The position numbers and the translations under genes are program-made. Of a stretch of 64,000 bases of DNA, positions 37,626-45,744 are shown piece after piece (position 1 is the stretch's first letter; each line of letters starts with the position of its first letter). The stretch lies in NCBI RefSeq assembly GCF_013307435.2, contig NZ_CP102845.1:1860001-1924000 (forward strand), in the 5' to 3' direction. The stretch is from Microvirga terrae. GTDB taxonomy: Bacteria; Pseudomonadota; Alphaproteobacteria; Rhizobiales; Beijerinckiaceae. The notes beneath the pieces are model-generated. The model was not told the origin of the DNA and did no database searches. It saw only the letters and a program-made list of their open reading frames with translations.

Positions 37626-37676
37626 GAGGGCGCCCTTACGGAGTAATACGTACCTCTTAGTGATTAGAGGGCGCCC
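37626..37676 (+). promoter_or_regulatory. Paired GAGGGCGCCC boxes in the LuxR-gene upstream region
   Basis: GAGGGCGCCC occurs at 37626-37635 and again at 37667-37676, 41 bases apart (close to four helix turns), each containing the palindrome GGGCGCCC. Between them lies TACGGAGTAATACGTA, with TAC/GTA half-site symmetry. The 368-base gap (37392-37759) has no gene. These look like binding sites for a dimeric regulator, perhaps the LuxR protein itself. Confidence 0.45.
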
Positions 37677-37759
37677 CCGTCTCTTGATCAACTTAGATCT
37701 TTCGGTGCTGATAAATGAGAACGGGCTGTTGGCGTAGAGTTTATTCGGAGGGGCAAGTA

Positions 37760-38533
37760 ATGATCAAAGATCATTCTGAGCAAGTCATGGCGTCGGAAAC
37801 GACGTGCTATAACGGTACATCGATTTCTCCGCGGCAGTTTGCAACAGAGTTGCTTTGTGGCAACGCGCTTCTGCGAGCCGGACTAACGCAGCTCTTGTCG
37901 GGAACCTGCTTCGACGTGCTCGAAAGCGCCTCGCAGGGCTTCGCGACCACCGGCCCGGAACCTGCTCTCTATATCGTGGATGCCACCGGGTCCCTCGCAC
38001 AGGCGCTCGCATTCGTCCAGGACGCCAAGGGCCGGAATCCTGCCGCGCGCGTCGTCGTCATCGCCAATCAGTTCGATAGCGAGACCGTCCACGCGGCACT
38101 CTCCGGCGGCGTCGACAGCTTCTGCCTCGCCACAAGTGCCCGCGAGGTTCTGATCAAGTCTCTCGAACTGACCATGCTGGGTGAGCGGATTCTGCCTGGA
38201 TCCATGGTTCGGGCGCTGCTCGACAGAGAGCTGACGCAATCCGCCACGGCCGAGATCATTCCGCTGTCCGAGCACCGGGCCCCCGATCCGAAGGTTCAGA
38301 AGCTGTCGCCCCGTGAGACGGTGATCCTGCAGTCCCTGATGGGAGGCGATCCGAACAAGGTCATCGCCCGGAAGCTCGAGATCACCGAGGCGACGATCAA
38401 GGTCCACGTCAAGGCGATCCTGCGCAAGATCGGCGTCGCCAACAGGACCCAGGCTGCCATGTGGGCGACCGGAAACCTCAAGGACACCGCACGCTCTGCA
38501 GGAGAGTTCCAGGAGGTCCAGCGGCTGAGCTGA
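37760..38533 (+). CDS. LuxR/NarL-type regulator with degenerate receiver
   Basis: The 257-residue protein ends with a NarL-type helix-turn-helix (LSPRETVILQSLMGGDPNKV, then ITEATIKVHVKAILRKIGV). The first 130 residues have the receiver fold but lack its chemistry: the N-terminal acidic pair is CGN, the Lys position reads CLATS, and only an Asp in YIVDATG remains. It probably works without phosphorylation, or binds another signal. GGAGGGG precedes the ATG. Confidence 0.88.
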   Translation: MIKDHSEQVMASETTCYNGTSISPRQFATELLCGNALLRAGLTQLLSGTCFDVLESASQGFATTGPEPALYIVDATGSLAQALAFVQDAKGRNPAARVVVIANQFDSETVHAALSGGVDSFCLATSAREVLIKSLELTMLGERILPGSMVRALLDRELTQSATAEIIPLSEHRAPDPKVQKLSPRETVILQSLMGGDPNKVIARKLEITEATIKVHVKAILRKIGVANRTQAAMWATGNLKDTARSAGEFQEVQRLS

Positions 38534-38589
38534 TCCATGCGTACGATCCTGTTCGGCCGGATCCAACGACGGCGCCCTGCCCACCGTCG

Positions 38590-38730
38590 TCACCCCTGAG
38601 CCGAGGCCAGGAGTGAGAGAATCGTGGCGGCTACGTTGATGCCCGCGACGATGAACAGCAGGGCAACCGACATGGGGAACGGTCGCGACACGGGCTCGCG
38701 CTTCTCCCGGCAAGAATGCATCATCTTCAT
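38590..38730 (-). CDS. 46-residue single-span membrane protein
   Basis: It starts MKMMHSCREKREPVSRPFPM and continues with a hydrophobic helix (VALLFIVAGINVAATILSLL). An AGGAGAACG ribosome binding site precedes the ATG. The helix closely resembles that of the product at 39300-39467 (NV.A..LSL.A). Unknown function; last gene of a three-gene minus-strand group. Confidence 0.65.
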   Translation of the reverse strand: MKMMHSCREKREPVSRPFPMSVALLFIVAGINVAATILSLLASAQG

Positions 38731-38958
38731 AGCGTTCTCCTCTCGACCGCTGAACGGCACGAAAGGTGACGCAATCCCGCGCCAGCCGCTGTGAACTGCC
38801 TCACAGGTCCGGCGCGTTGGGCCCGTTCGGCAGCAATCCGTCGTTATTTTTTCAGGCATTCGCAGTCCCGATGGCCCCGCTCTGCGGGAGCCGGGCGAGG
38901 GGCCGCCATCCTGCGCGGGTTCAGACCCTCACGGGAAAGGCAAGCAGGCCGCGCTGGC

Positions 38959-39258
38959 TCAGGGGCCGCTGCCGCGGCTGATGGAGACGCAGCGCGATCC
39001 GACCAGGCACCGGGCGACATCCCGCGTGGGAGCCCACCCGGGCCCGGGGGTCTCGCCCAGCCCGCAATAGGAGCCGGAGGCCACATAGCGGTCGTAGGTC
39101 GTAGCGCCCGTGTGGAGAACGACCGCGCCCTGGGCGGCGACAAGCCGTTGAGCCTGGTTGCAGGCCATGTCGGACGTCAGCAGACGCGTCTGGCCCACGG
39201 CGCCGGAACTGAGGCCGATGAAGCCGAGAGCGACACACACCTGTTTCATGCGCTTCAT
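38959..39258 (-). CDS. Small secreted cysteine-containing protein, paralogue of 31523-31813
   Basis: The 99-residue protein has a signal peptide (MKRMKQVCVALGFIGLSSGAVGQ) and the same core as the 31.5 kb protein: ACNQAQ, GAVVLHTGATTYDRYVASG, YCGLGETPGPGWAPTRD and ARCLVGSRCVS. The four mature cysteines are at matching places. It lies between two genes for related small membrane proteins, suggesting a common envelope role. Confidence 0.8.
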   Translation of the reverse strand: MKRMKQVCVALGFIGLSSGAVGQTRLLTSDMACNQAQRLVAAQGAVVLHTGATTYDRYVASGSYCGLGETPGPGWAPTRDVARCLVGSRCVSISRGSGP

Positions 39259-39299
39259 GTCCAACTCCGTTGGCAGGAGGATCGAGCCGCCCGACGCGG

Positions 39300-39467
39300 T
39301 CAGGAGACGGAGAGGGCGATCAGCGACAGGACGGCCGCGAGAACATTCATCGCCACGGCCGTTCCCGCCAGGCACAGGGAGATCGGGATGCGACGCCGCT
39401 CCATGGTGAGATCGTCGCCGGTGTAGGGGAGCGCTGCGCTGGAAAGCCGAGGGCCTCTCGTGGTCAC
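39300..39467 (-). CDS. 55-residue single-span membrane protein
   Basis: The product starts with a GTG (39467) behind a strong GAGGAGAAGG site. A polar N-terminus with a YTGDDLTMERRR stretch leads into a hydrophobic helix (ISLCLAGTAVAMNVLAAVLS). The helix matches the 46-residue product at 38590. Unknown function. Confidence 0.6.
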   Translation of the reverse strand: MTTRGPRLSSAALPYTGDDLTMERRRIPISLCLAGTAVAMNVLAAVLSLIALSVS

Positions 39468-39694
39468 TGTCCTTCTCCTCGAAAGCAGAGATGGGTGATA
39501 ACGCCACGATCAGGATGCTCCTGAAGCGTTCCGACGGCGGTGCGTTCACACACGCGTGCAGCAAGTCTCGCTCGCCGGTCTCGGGCGCCCGTGCCCTTTC
39601 CTCGTAGGCGTGAGGCGCTCGCTCAAGCCGGCAGCGCCAAGCCATGTTGGTTCGGTGTCCTGATGCGGACATATCCGAAAGAATGTCATGGGAG

Positions 39695-39779
39695 TGGTGC
39701 CCGCAGCCGGACTCGAACCGGCACACCCGAAGGCCACGGATTTTAAGTCCGTTACGTCTACCAATTTCGTCATGCGGGC
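39695..39779 (-). tRNA. tRNA-Leu, anticodon UAA
   Basis: On the minus strand the acceptor arms GCCCGCA and TGCGGGC pair, followed by an encoded ACCA end. The anticodon loop reads CTTAAAA, giving anticodon TAA. A short variable arm (CGTGGCCTTCGGGTG region) and the T loop GGTTCGAGTCC are present. The length of 85 bases fits a leucine tRNA. Confidence 0.95.
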
Positions 39780-39903
39780 CTGGAAGCTACTTAGACGGTA
39801 GAGCTTGGACCGGCAACCCGCTTGCTCGCATATTCCGAGCCGGGGCGAGATTGGCCGACCGGGCAAGGCCCAAGACCTCGACGATCCGGCCGTCGGCGTC
39901 CGC

Positions 39904-41091
39904 TCACTCCGGCGCGCGGAAGCCGTAGAGCCAGTCGTAGCGTCGCGTTATGCCCTCGGGCCCGAGGCGGCGCATGATCTGGTCGCGCCCGAACGCCACC
40001 AAGCCGCCCGCATGGTAGATGCGCCCGTTGCGGCGAGCCTCGGTCTGCACCCGGCGGACGCGGGCGAGACGCTGCGCCTCGTAGGCTGCGAGAGCCCGGA
40101 CCGGGTCGGGGCGCTCCGATCCAAGGAGGGACGCCAGGGTGGCGGCATCCTCTATGGCGAGGGCCGCGCCCTGGGCCAGGAAGGGCAGGACCGGGTGGGC
40201 GGCGTCCCCCAGGAGGGCGATGCGGCCCCCGGCGAGGCGCCCGGCCGGATGGTCGAACAGGGACCAGCGCAGCCATTCCGCCGGCCCCGACAGGAGGGCC
40301 TGCAGGGCAGGGGCGGCCGAGGCGTAGGCCTCGAGAAGCGCGTCCTGGCGGCCCGGCGCGGCCCAGCCGTCTACCGGCGTGGAGGTGCGCTCGATGGCCA
40401 CCACGTTGACGAGCCTGCCGGCCGCGACCGGATAATGCACCACGTGGCCGTGTCGACCGAGCCAGAGGCCGGTCTCGTCGCCGGCGAGCTCGGCCGGCGC
40501 CGCATCCCTGGCCAGGGTGGCGCGCCAGGCTACGGAGCCGCGGAAGGCCGGGGCGGTCCGGTCGCCGAGGGCCTGGCGGACCTTCGACCAGATCCCGTCG
40601 GCGCCGACGATCAGGTCGGCCGCATGGGTGTCCCGCGCGCCGCCGGCGGAGAGCCAGTCGAGGCGGACCCCGTCCGGCCCGTCCTCCACGGCCTCGACGC
40701 TGCGGCCCATAACGAGCCGGATCGCCGGATTGGACCGGACCGCATCGAGGAGGATCGTCTGGAGATCGGCCCGGTGGACGACCCAGTAGGGCGCCTCGAA
40801 GCGCTCGCGCAGGAAGGCCCCGAGGGCCACCTGGCCGATGGGCTTGCCGGACCGGATGGCGCGCACAACGACCCGCTGCGGCTCGGTGACGACCCGGCGC
40901 AGGGCGGCGCCGAGCCCGAGCCGGATCAGGATCCGGCTGGCATTGGGCGAGAGCTGGAGGCCGGCCCCGACCTCGGAGAAGCCGGTCCGGCGCTCGACGA
41001 GGGTGACCGCATGGCCCCGGCGGGCGAGCGCCAGGGAGGCCGTCAGGCCGCCGATGCCGGCGCCGACGACCGCGATCGACAGGCCGGACAC
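39904..41091 (-). CDS. FAD-dependent monooxygenase (salicylate hydroxylase-like)
   Basis: The 395-residue flavoprotein has all three class A monooxygenase motifs: VVGAGIGGLTASLALARRG (8-26), ADLIVGADGIWSKVR and GGRIALLGDAAHPVLPFLAQG. Closest in style are 3-hydroxybenzoate and salicylate hydroxylases. Such enzymes add one oxygen to an aromatic ring using NAD(P)H. No aromatic-degradation genes are adjacent, so the substrate is unknown. It starts downstream (91 bp) of the zf-CHCC gene on the same strand. Confidence 0.93.
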   Translation of the reverse strand: MSGLSIAVVGAGIGGLTASLALARRGHAVTLVERRTGFSEVGAGLQLSPNASRILIRLGLGAALRRVVTEPQRVVVRAIRSGKPIGQVALGAFLRERFEAPYWVVHRADLQTILLDAVRSNPAIRLVMGRSVEAVEDGPDGVRLDWLSAGGARDTHAADLIVGADGIWSKVRQALGDRTAPAFRGSVAWRATLARDAAPAELAGDETGLWLGRHGHVVHYPVAAGRLVNVVAIERTSTPVDGWAAPGRQDALLEAYASAAPALQALLSGPAEWLRWSLFDHPAGRLAGGRIALLGDAAHPVLPFLAQGAALAIEDAATLASLLGSERPDPVRALAAYEAQRLARVRRVQTEARRNGRIYHAGGLVAFGRDQIMRRLGPEGITRRYDWLYGFRAPE

Positions 41092-41181
41092 CTAGCGCCC
41101 CGGTCCGGGAGTCGGACTCCGCCCGAAGGCGTCATCCGGGGCGGCCGTCGGGCGGGGAATCGTTCGGGACGGCACGAGGGG

Positions 41182-41445
41182 TCAGCGCGAGGCGGGAGAG
41201 GTCGCGAAATCGGGCTCCCACACGCATTCCGCCGGACGGGCCTCGTCGACCTTGAGGGACGAATCGTACTTGAACAGGGTCGAGCAATAGGAGCAGACGG
41301 TCTCGCTGTCGTAGCCCATGTCGATGAAGATGTGCGGGTGATCGAAGGGCGGCGTCGCCCCGATGCACATGAACTCCTTCGAGCCCACGTGAATGACGGG
41401 AACGCCCGGATTGTTGTGGAAGTGCGGAGTGCCTTTATCGGCCAT
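41182..41445 (-). CDS. Zinc-finger domain (zf-CHCC) protein
   Basis: The 87-residue protein has the zf-CHCC ligands in KEFMCIG, FDHPHIFIDMG and VCSYCSTLFKYD. The same domain forms the zinc site of mitochondrial complex I subunit NDUFS6, and alphaproteobacterial versions are near complex I or stand alone. A role with NADH dehydrogenase is therefore possible. The start MADKGTPHFHNNPGVPVI matches the family. Confidence 0.88.
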   Translation of the reverse strand: MADKGTPHFHNNPGVPVIHVGSKEFMCIGATPPFDHPHIFIDMGYDSETVCSYCSTLFKYDSSLKVDEARPAECVWEPDFATSPASR

Positions 41446-41574
41446 GGACGGTGCTCGCGAGGGATGAAATTCGCGCGCACCATAATGGCCGATCGCCCAT
41501 GCGCCTAGCTCAAAATTCCGGGAACCCGGACCCGGTTCGCTGACGCCGAGGGTGTCATCCCCGGTCGGATGCCC

Positions 41575-41656
41575 TCGGCCGGGTGATGCGCTCGCCCCCG
41601 CGCCGCGCATCCTCGGGGCCGGAAAAACCGGGTCCACTTTTCTGCGCGATGCGCTA
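41575..41656. repeat. Partial family-2 hairpin repeat
   Basis: GCCGGAAAAACCGGGTCC followed by ACTTTTCTGCGCGATGCGCTAG is the conserved right end of the repeat. GATGCGCTC at 41584-41592 may be a remnant of the left part. It lies between two divergent genes. Confidence 0.65.
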
Positions 41657-41703
41657 GGGTGCGGCGCATCCGGCAACCTCCCGTGCAACTTCCCCTGGGA
41701 TCC

Positions 41704-42468
41704 ATGCGCTATTTCAATTCCGACGGCGTGAGCATCGCCTTTATCGACGTCCCGCCCCACGAGGGCGAGGGCGAGCCGATCCTTCTCATCCACGGCTTCG
41801 CCTCGACCCATGCGGTGAACTGGGTGAACACGCTCTGGGTGAAAACCCTGACGCGGGCCGGCTACCGGGTGATCGCCTTCGACAACCGCGGCCACGGGGA
41901 GAGCGAGAAGCTCTACGAGCCGGCAGCCTACGATTCCTACCGCATGGCCGAGGACGGGCGCCGGCTGCTCGACCATCTGAACATCGAGCGCGCCGACGTG
42001 ATGGGCTATTCCATGGGGGCGCGCATCGCCGCCCATATGGCCATCGCCACGCCGGACCGCATGCGCTCCATGCTGCTCGGGGGGCTGGGCATCCATCTGG
42101 TGGAGGGCGTCGGCCTGCCGCTCGGCATCGCGGACGCCATGGAGGTGCCGTCCCTCGACGACCTCACCGACCCGATGCAGCGCATGTTCCGCGCCTTCGC
42201 GGACCAGAACCGGAGCGACCGCCGGGCGCTCGCCGCCTGCATCCGTGGCTCGCGGCAGGTGCTCACGCCGGCCGAGGTGGCGTCGATCCGGCTCCCCACC
42301 CTGGTGTCGGTCGGCACCGCCGACGACGTGGCGGGGTCCGGTCCCGAGCTCGCCGCGCTGATCCCCGGCGCCACGGCGCTCGACATTCCGGGCCGCGACC
42401 ACAACCTCGCGGTCGGCGACAAGGTGCACAAGCAGGGCGTGCTCGACTTCCTGGCCCGCCGGCCGTGA
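41704..42468 (+). CDS. Alpha/beta fold hydrolase
   Basis: The 254-residue hydrolase has oxyanion segment LLIHGFAST, FDNRGHGES, the nucleophile elbow GYSMGA (Ser103) and a C-terminal His in IPGRDHNLAVGD, as in the epoxide hydrolase and esterase groups. The substrate is not predictable. The start at 41704 (MRYFNSDGVSIAFID) matches the family. It is followed 13 bp later by a methyltransferase gene. Confidence 0.92.
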   Translation: MRYFNSDGVSIAFIDVPPHEGEGEPILLIHGFASTHAVNWVNTLWVKTLTRAGYRVIAFDNRGHGESEKLYEPAAYDSYRMAEDGRRLLDHLNIERADVMGYSMGARIAAHMAIATPDRMRSMLLGGLGIHLVEGVGLPLGIADAMEVPSLDDLTDPMQRMFRAFADQNRSDRRALAACIRGSRQVLTPAEVASIRLPTLVSVGTADDVAGSGPELAALIPGATALDIPGRDHNLAVGDKVHKQGVLDFLARRP

Positions 42469-42481
42469 CCGGGAGACGCCC

Positions 42482-42973
42482 ATGACCCGCCTCGACAGCG
42501 CCATCCGGCGCCTGACCGCCCAGCGCGACCTGCTCGACTGGGCCGTGCAGGGCCTCGCCCCCACGGGCCTCGTGCTCGAGATCGGCCTGGGCAACGGACG
42601 CACCTACGATCACCTGCGCGCCCGGCTGCCGGGGCGGGAGATCCATGTGTTCGAGCGCTCGCCCGCCGCCCACCCGGACTGCTATCCGCCGGAGGGCTAC
42701 CTGGTGGTGGGCGACCTCTTCGACACCCTGCCGTCCTTCATCGAGCGGCATGGCCGGGGCTCGGCGGCGCTCATCCACATCGATATCGGGACCGGCGACG
42801 AGGCCGCGAATCTCAGCCTCGCCCGGCGCCTGGCGCCGCTCCTCGAGGAGCTGCTGCAGCCCGGCGGGATCCTGCTCGGCGACCGGGCCTTCCCGATGCC
42901 GTCCTGCCGCGACGTCTCGGCCGAGACCGGCGTGCCGGAAGGGCGCTATTTCGTGTATCGCCGGGAGGCGTGA
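42482..42973 (+). CDS. Class I SAM-dependent methyltransferase
   Basis: The 163-residue protein has the SAM motif GLVLEIGLGNGRTYDHLRARL and an acidic end of strand two (IHVFERSP). VVGDLFDTLP and ALIHIDIGTGDEAANL follow. It is a short Rossmann-type methyltransferase of the type in which the product is annotated only as class I. The substrate is unknown. It is probably co-transcribed with the hydrolase. Confidence 0.85.
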   Translation: MTRLDSAIRRLTAQRDLLDWAVQGLAPTGLVLEIGLGNGRTYDHLRARLPGREIHVFERSPAAHPDCYPPEGYLVVGDLFDTLPSFIERHGRGSAALIHIDIGTGDEAANLSLARRLAPLLEELLQPGGILLGDRAFPMPSCRDVSAETGVPEGRYFVYRREA

Positions 42974-42985
42974 GGAGGCGCAACC

Positions 42986-43010
42986 TCACCTCTCCCGTGG
43001 GGAGAGGTGA
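42986..43010. other. Perfect hairpin between convergent genes
   Basis: TCACCTCTCCC (42986-42996), loop GTG, GGGAGAGGTGA (43000-43010). It lacks a T run but could end or stabilise transcripts from both sides. Short hairpins with this TCACCTCTCCC arm are a familiar intergenic sequence in Rhizobiales, from memory. Confidence 0.65.
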
Positions 43011-43058
43011 ACGGCGCCCGGCTCGCGGGGCCCTCCGGAGTGGCGATGGGGAACGACC

Positions 43059-43859
43059 CTACCGGCCGGTGAAGACCGGCTGGCGCTTCTCCAGAAAGGC
43101 GTTGCGTCCCTCGACCGCATCGAGGCTGTCGAAGCACCGGTCGGCAAGGCCGACCGGGTCGAGGTCGGGATGGGCCACGCCGACAGACCGGTCGATGGCC
43201 GCCTTGGCGGCCCGGATCGTCAGCGGGGCGTTCCCCGCGATTGTCTCGGCGAGCGCCAGGACGGCGTCCTCCAGCTGCCCGTCGGGCACCACCCGCTGCA
43301 CCACGCCCAGGCGCGCCGCCTCGTGGGCGTCGATCCGCCGCGCCGTGAAGAACAGGTCCTTGGCCGCCGGGGCGCCCACGGCCGCGGTCACGAGCCGCAT
43401 GGCGCCCGGCGGATAGCCGATCCCGAGCCGGGCGGCCGGGATGCCGAAGACCGCGCTCTCGGACGCGACGCGCAGGTCGCACGAGAGGGCGAGGCCGAAG
43501 CCCCCGCCCAGGCAGAAGCCGCGGATCATGGCGACGACCGGTTTCGCGCAATGGGCGACCGCCCAGAAGGCGGCCTCGTTGACGGCCTCGTAGCGCCGTC
43601 CGCCCTCCGCATCGGCGCGCAGGGTCGCAAACTCGCCGATATCGGCCCCCGACGCGAAGGATTCGCGGCCCGCGCCCCTGATGACCACGACCCGGACCTC
43701 GCTGTCCCGGCTGAGAGCCGCCATGAGGTCGGGAAAGGCCTGCCACATCTCCAGGTCGATGGCGTTGTGCTTGGACGGATTGTCGATGGCGAGCGTCGCG
43801 ATACCCTCCGAGAGGGATACGCCGAGTTTGGAAGTCGCGGGAGAAAAAGAGTACGTCAT
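43059..43859 (-). CDS. Enoyl-CoA hydratase/isomerase family protein
   Basis: The 266-residue crotonase-fold enzyme shows the two oxyanion-hole stretches ESFASGADIGEF and GFCLGGGFGLALSCDLRVA. It follows with FGIPAARLGIGYPPGA and LFFTARRIDAHEAARLG. It has no obvious second catalytic Glu pair as in FadB, so it may be a hydratase, isomerase or hydrolase. The adjacent convergent hydrolase and methyltransferase give no clear pathway. Confidence 0.9.
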   Translation of the reverse strand: MTYSFSPATSKLGVSLSEGIATLAIDNPSKHNAIDLEMWQAFPDLMAALSRDSEVRVVVIRGAGRESFASGADIGEFATLRADAEGGRRYEAVNEAAFWAVAHCAKPVVAMIRGFCLGGGFGLALSCDLRVASESAVFGIPAARLGIGYPPGAMRLVTAAVGAPAAKDLFFTARRIDAHEAARLGVVQRVVPDGQLEDAVLALAETIAGNAPLTIRAAKAAIDRSVGVAHPDLDPVGLADRCFDSLDAVEGRNAFLEKRQPVFTGR

Positions 43860-43938
43860 GGCTCGCTTGCATCTGTGGTAAAAAGGCTAGGCTTCTTATC
43901 TATCCCGAAGCGATAGCGGAGTCGGCAAGGAGACTATC

Positions 43939-44775
43939 ATGACCCAAACGCGCCTGAAGCCCGGAGCCCCGGACGCCATCGCCGGAACGGTCGATCCGAT
44001 CTGGAATCGTCTGCGCGCCGAGGCCGAGGCCGTCGTTCAGGCGGAGCCGGCCATCGCCGGGCTCATGCTCAGCGCGATCCTGCATCAGCCGAGCCTGGAG
44101 GCCGCGGTCATTCACCGGGTGGCTTCGCGCCTCGGCCATGCGGCCGTTCCCGCCGACATCATCGAGCAGATCTTCCTCGAGGCGGTGGAGCATGATTCCG
44201 CCATCGGGGCGGCCATGCGGGCCGACATCAGCGCGGTGATCGACCGCGACCCGGTGGCCACCCGGGCGCTCGAACCCGTGCTCTATTTCAAGGGCTTCCA
44301 CGCCATCCAGACCCACCGGCTGGCCCATTGGCTGTGGTCCCGCGGACGGCAGGATCTCGCCCTCTATCTCCAGAGCCGCTCGTCCGACACGTTCCAGACC
44401 GACATCCATCCGGCCGCCCGGATCGGCCGGGGCATCTTCCTCGACCATGCCACCGGCCTGGTGGTGGGCGCCACCGCGGTCATCGAGGACAACGTCTCGA
44501 TGCTCCAGGACGTGACCCTCGGCGGCACCGGCAAGGAGCGCGGGGACCGGCATCCCAAGATCCGCCAGGGCGTGCTCATCGGCGCCGGGGCCAAGATCCT
44601 CGGCAACATCGAGGTCGGCTCCTGCGCCCGGATCGCGGCTGGATCGGTGGTTCTCAAGCCCGTGCCGCAGAATGCCACGGTGGCCGGCGTTCCGGCCAAG
44701 GTCGTGGGCGCGGCCGGATGCGAGGAGCCGTCCCGGTCCATGAATCACTGCTTCTCCGAGGCGGACGGAATCTGA
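43939..44775 (+). CDS. cysE: Serine O-acetyltransferase
   Basis: The 278-residue protein has the CysE N-terminal helical domain (DPIWNRLRAEAEAVVQAEPA), then left-handed beta-helix hexapeptides (DIHPAARIGRGIFLDHATGL, with VVGATAVIEDNVSMLQDVTL and GGTGKERGDRHPKI). It transfers acetyl from acetyl-CoA to serine, the first step in cysteine synthesis. The long C-terminal tail past the helix (VGAAGCEEPSRSMNHCF) is where CysK binding and cysteine feedback usually reside. Confidence 0.96.
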   Translation: MTQTRLKPGAPDAIAGTVDPIWNRLRAEAEAVVQAEPAIAGLMLSAILHQPSLEAAVIHRVASRLGHAAVPADIIEQIFLEAVEHDSAIGAAMRADISAVIDRDPVATRALEPVLYFKGFHAIQTHRLAHWLWSRGRQDLALYLQSRSSDTFQTDIHPAARIGRGIFLDHATGLVVGATAVIEDNVSMLQDVTLGGTGKERGDRHPKIRQGVLIGAGAKILGNIEVGSCARIAAGSVVLKPVPQNATVAGVPAKVVGAAGCEEPSRSMNHCFSEADGI

Positions 44776-44866
44776 GCAAAGCCACTCTTCAGGGACCTAA
44801 CGGCGCTTGCTCGCGTTTGCCGGGCATGGCAAGTGCAGCATCCGTGACATCAAGAAAGGACCTGTA

Positions 44867-45079
44867 GTGGACAAAACCGAGATGGCTAAGGTCGAGCGCT
44901 ACCTGCGCCAGAGCTTTGCGAACCACTCGATCCGCGTGGTCGGTCGCCCGAAGAAGACCGATTCGGCGGAAGTTTACATCGGTGAGGAATTCGTCGGCGT
45001 GCTCTTCGTCGACGACGAGGACGGGGATCGCTCCTTCAACTTCACCATGGCCATCCTCGACACGGACCTCGAGGACTGA
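44867..45079 (+). CDS. DUF3126 family protein
   Basis: The 70-residue protein contains KVERYLRQSFANHSIRVVGR, AEVYIGEEFVGVLFVDDEDG and SFNFTMAILDTDLED, which together cover the DUF3126 domain. The most likely start is the GTG at 44867 behind AAAGGACC; an ATG at 44882 also occurs in frame. Function unknown; widespread in alphaproteobacteria and often located near cysE, from memory. Confidence 0.88.
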   Translation: MDKTEMAKVERYLRQSFANHSIRVVGRPKKTDSAEVYIGEEFVGVLFVDDEDGDRSFNFTMAILDTDLED

Positions 45080-45091
45080 CCGGCTTTCCCG

Positions 45092-45122
45092 CAGCAGAAC
45101 CTTCTCAAGGTTCTGCTGTTTT
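45092..45122 (+). terminator. Rho-independent terminator after DUF3126 gene
   Basis: CAGCAGAACCTT, loop CTC, AAGGTTCTGCTG then TTTT. A perfect 12-bp stem followed by four T bases. Confidence 0.9.
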
Positions 45123-45137
45123 CCGTGCGGACCCGCG

Positions 45138-45668
45138 ATGCCGACCTACAGCCTCAACGACATCTCGCCCATCCTGCCCGAGCCCGGCGGGTTCTGGATC
45201 GCTCCCGACGCCCATGTGATCGGCAAGGTGCGGCTGGCGCGGGACGTGGGTGTCTGGTTCGGCGCCGTGCTGCGCGGCGACAACGAGCTCATCGATATCG
45301 GCCAGGCGACCAACATCCAGGAGGGGGCCCTGCTCCACACCGACATGGGCGCGCCGCTGACCGTCGGGCCAGGCTGCACCATCGGGCACAAGGCGATCCT
45401 GCACGGCTGCACAATCGGCGAGAACTCCCTGATCGGCATGGGCGCGACGATTCTCAACCATGCCCGCATCGGGGCGAATTGCCTGGTGGGCGCCCATGCT
45501 CTTGTGACGGAAGGCAAGGAATTCCCCGACAATTCCCTGATCGTCGGCGCGCCGGCCAAAGCGATCCGCGTGCTCGACGCGGACGCGATCGAGCGGCTGC
45601 GCTGGTCCGCCCGGAACTACGTGGACAATTGGAAGCGGTTTGAAAAGGGAATGCGCCGGATCGATTGA
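45138..45668 (+). CDS. Gamma-class carbonic anhydrase family protein
   Basis: The 176-residue protein is a left-handed beta-helix with the gamma-CA residues RGDNELIDIGQATNIQEG, LLHTDMG and TIGHKAILHGCTIGENSLIG. The three His ligands for Zn or Co are present. Homologues are carbonic anhydrases, or enzymes acting on CoA thioesters or carnitine. No complex I gene is near. It begins 15 bases after a terminator, so it needs its own promoter or read-through. Confidence 0.93.
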   Translation: MPTYSLNDISPILPEPGGFWIAPDAHVIGKVRLARDVGVWFGAVLRGDNELIDIGQATNIQEGALLHTDMGAPLTVGPGCTIGHKAILHGCTIGENSLIGMGATILNHARIGANCLVGAHALVTEGKEFPDNSLIVGAPAKAIRVLDADAIERLRWSARNYVDNWKRFEKGMRRID

Positions 45669-45744
45669 TTCCCGCGCCTCAGGTCTCGTCGACCGAGTCC
45701 CTCACGCTGCCGGCGCCCGGCTCACGCCGAAAGCTCATCCGGCC

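Noticed and set aside
38731..38790. Possible EcfG promoter for the 46-residue membrane protein
   Set aside because: The best match has two mismatches in the -35 element (AACG-N16-AATCC on the plus strand), too weak to call.
31523..39467. Genomic island or prophage
   Set aside because: Despite many small genes, no integrase, transposase or phage structural gene is present, and the flanking tRNA-Leu is intact with no repeated 3' end seen.
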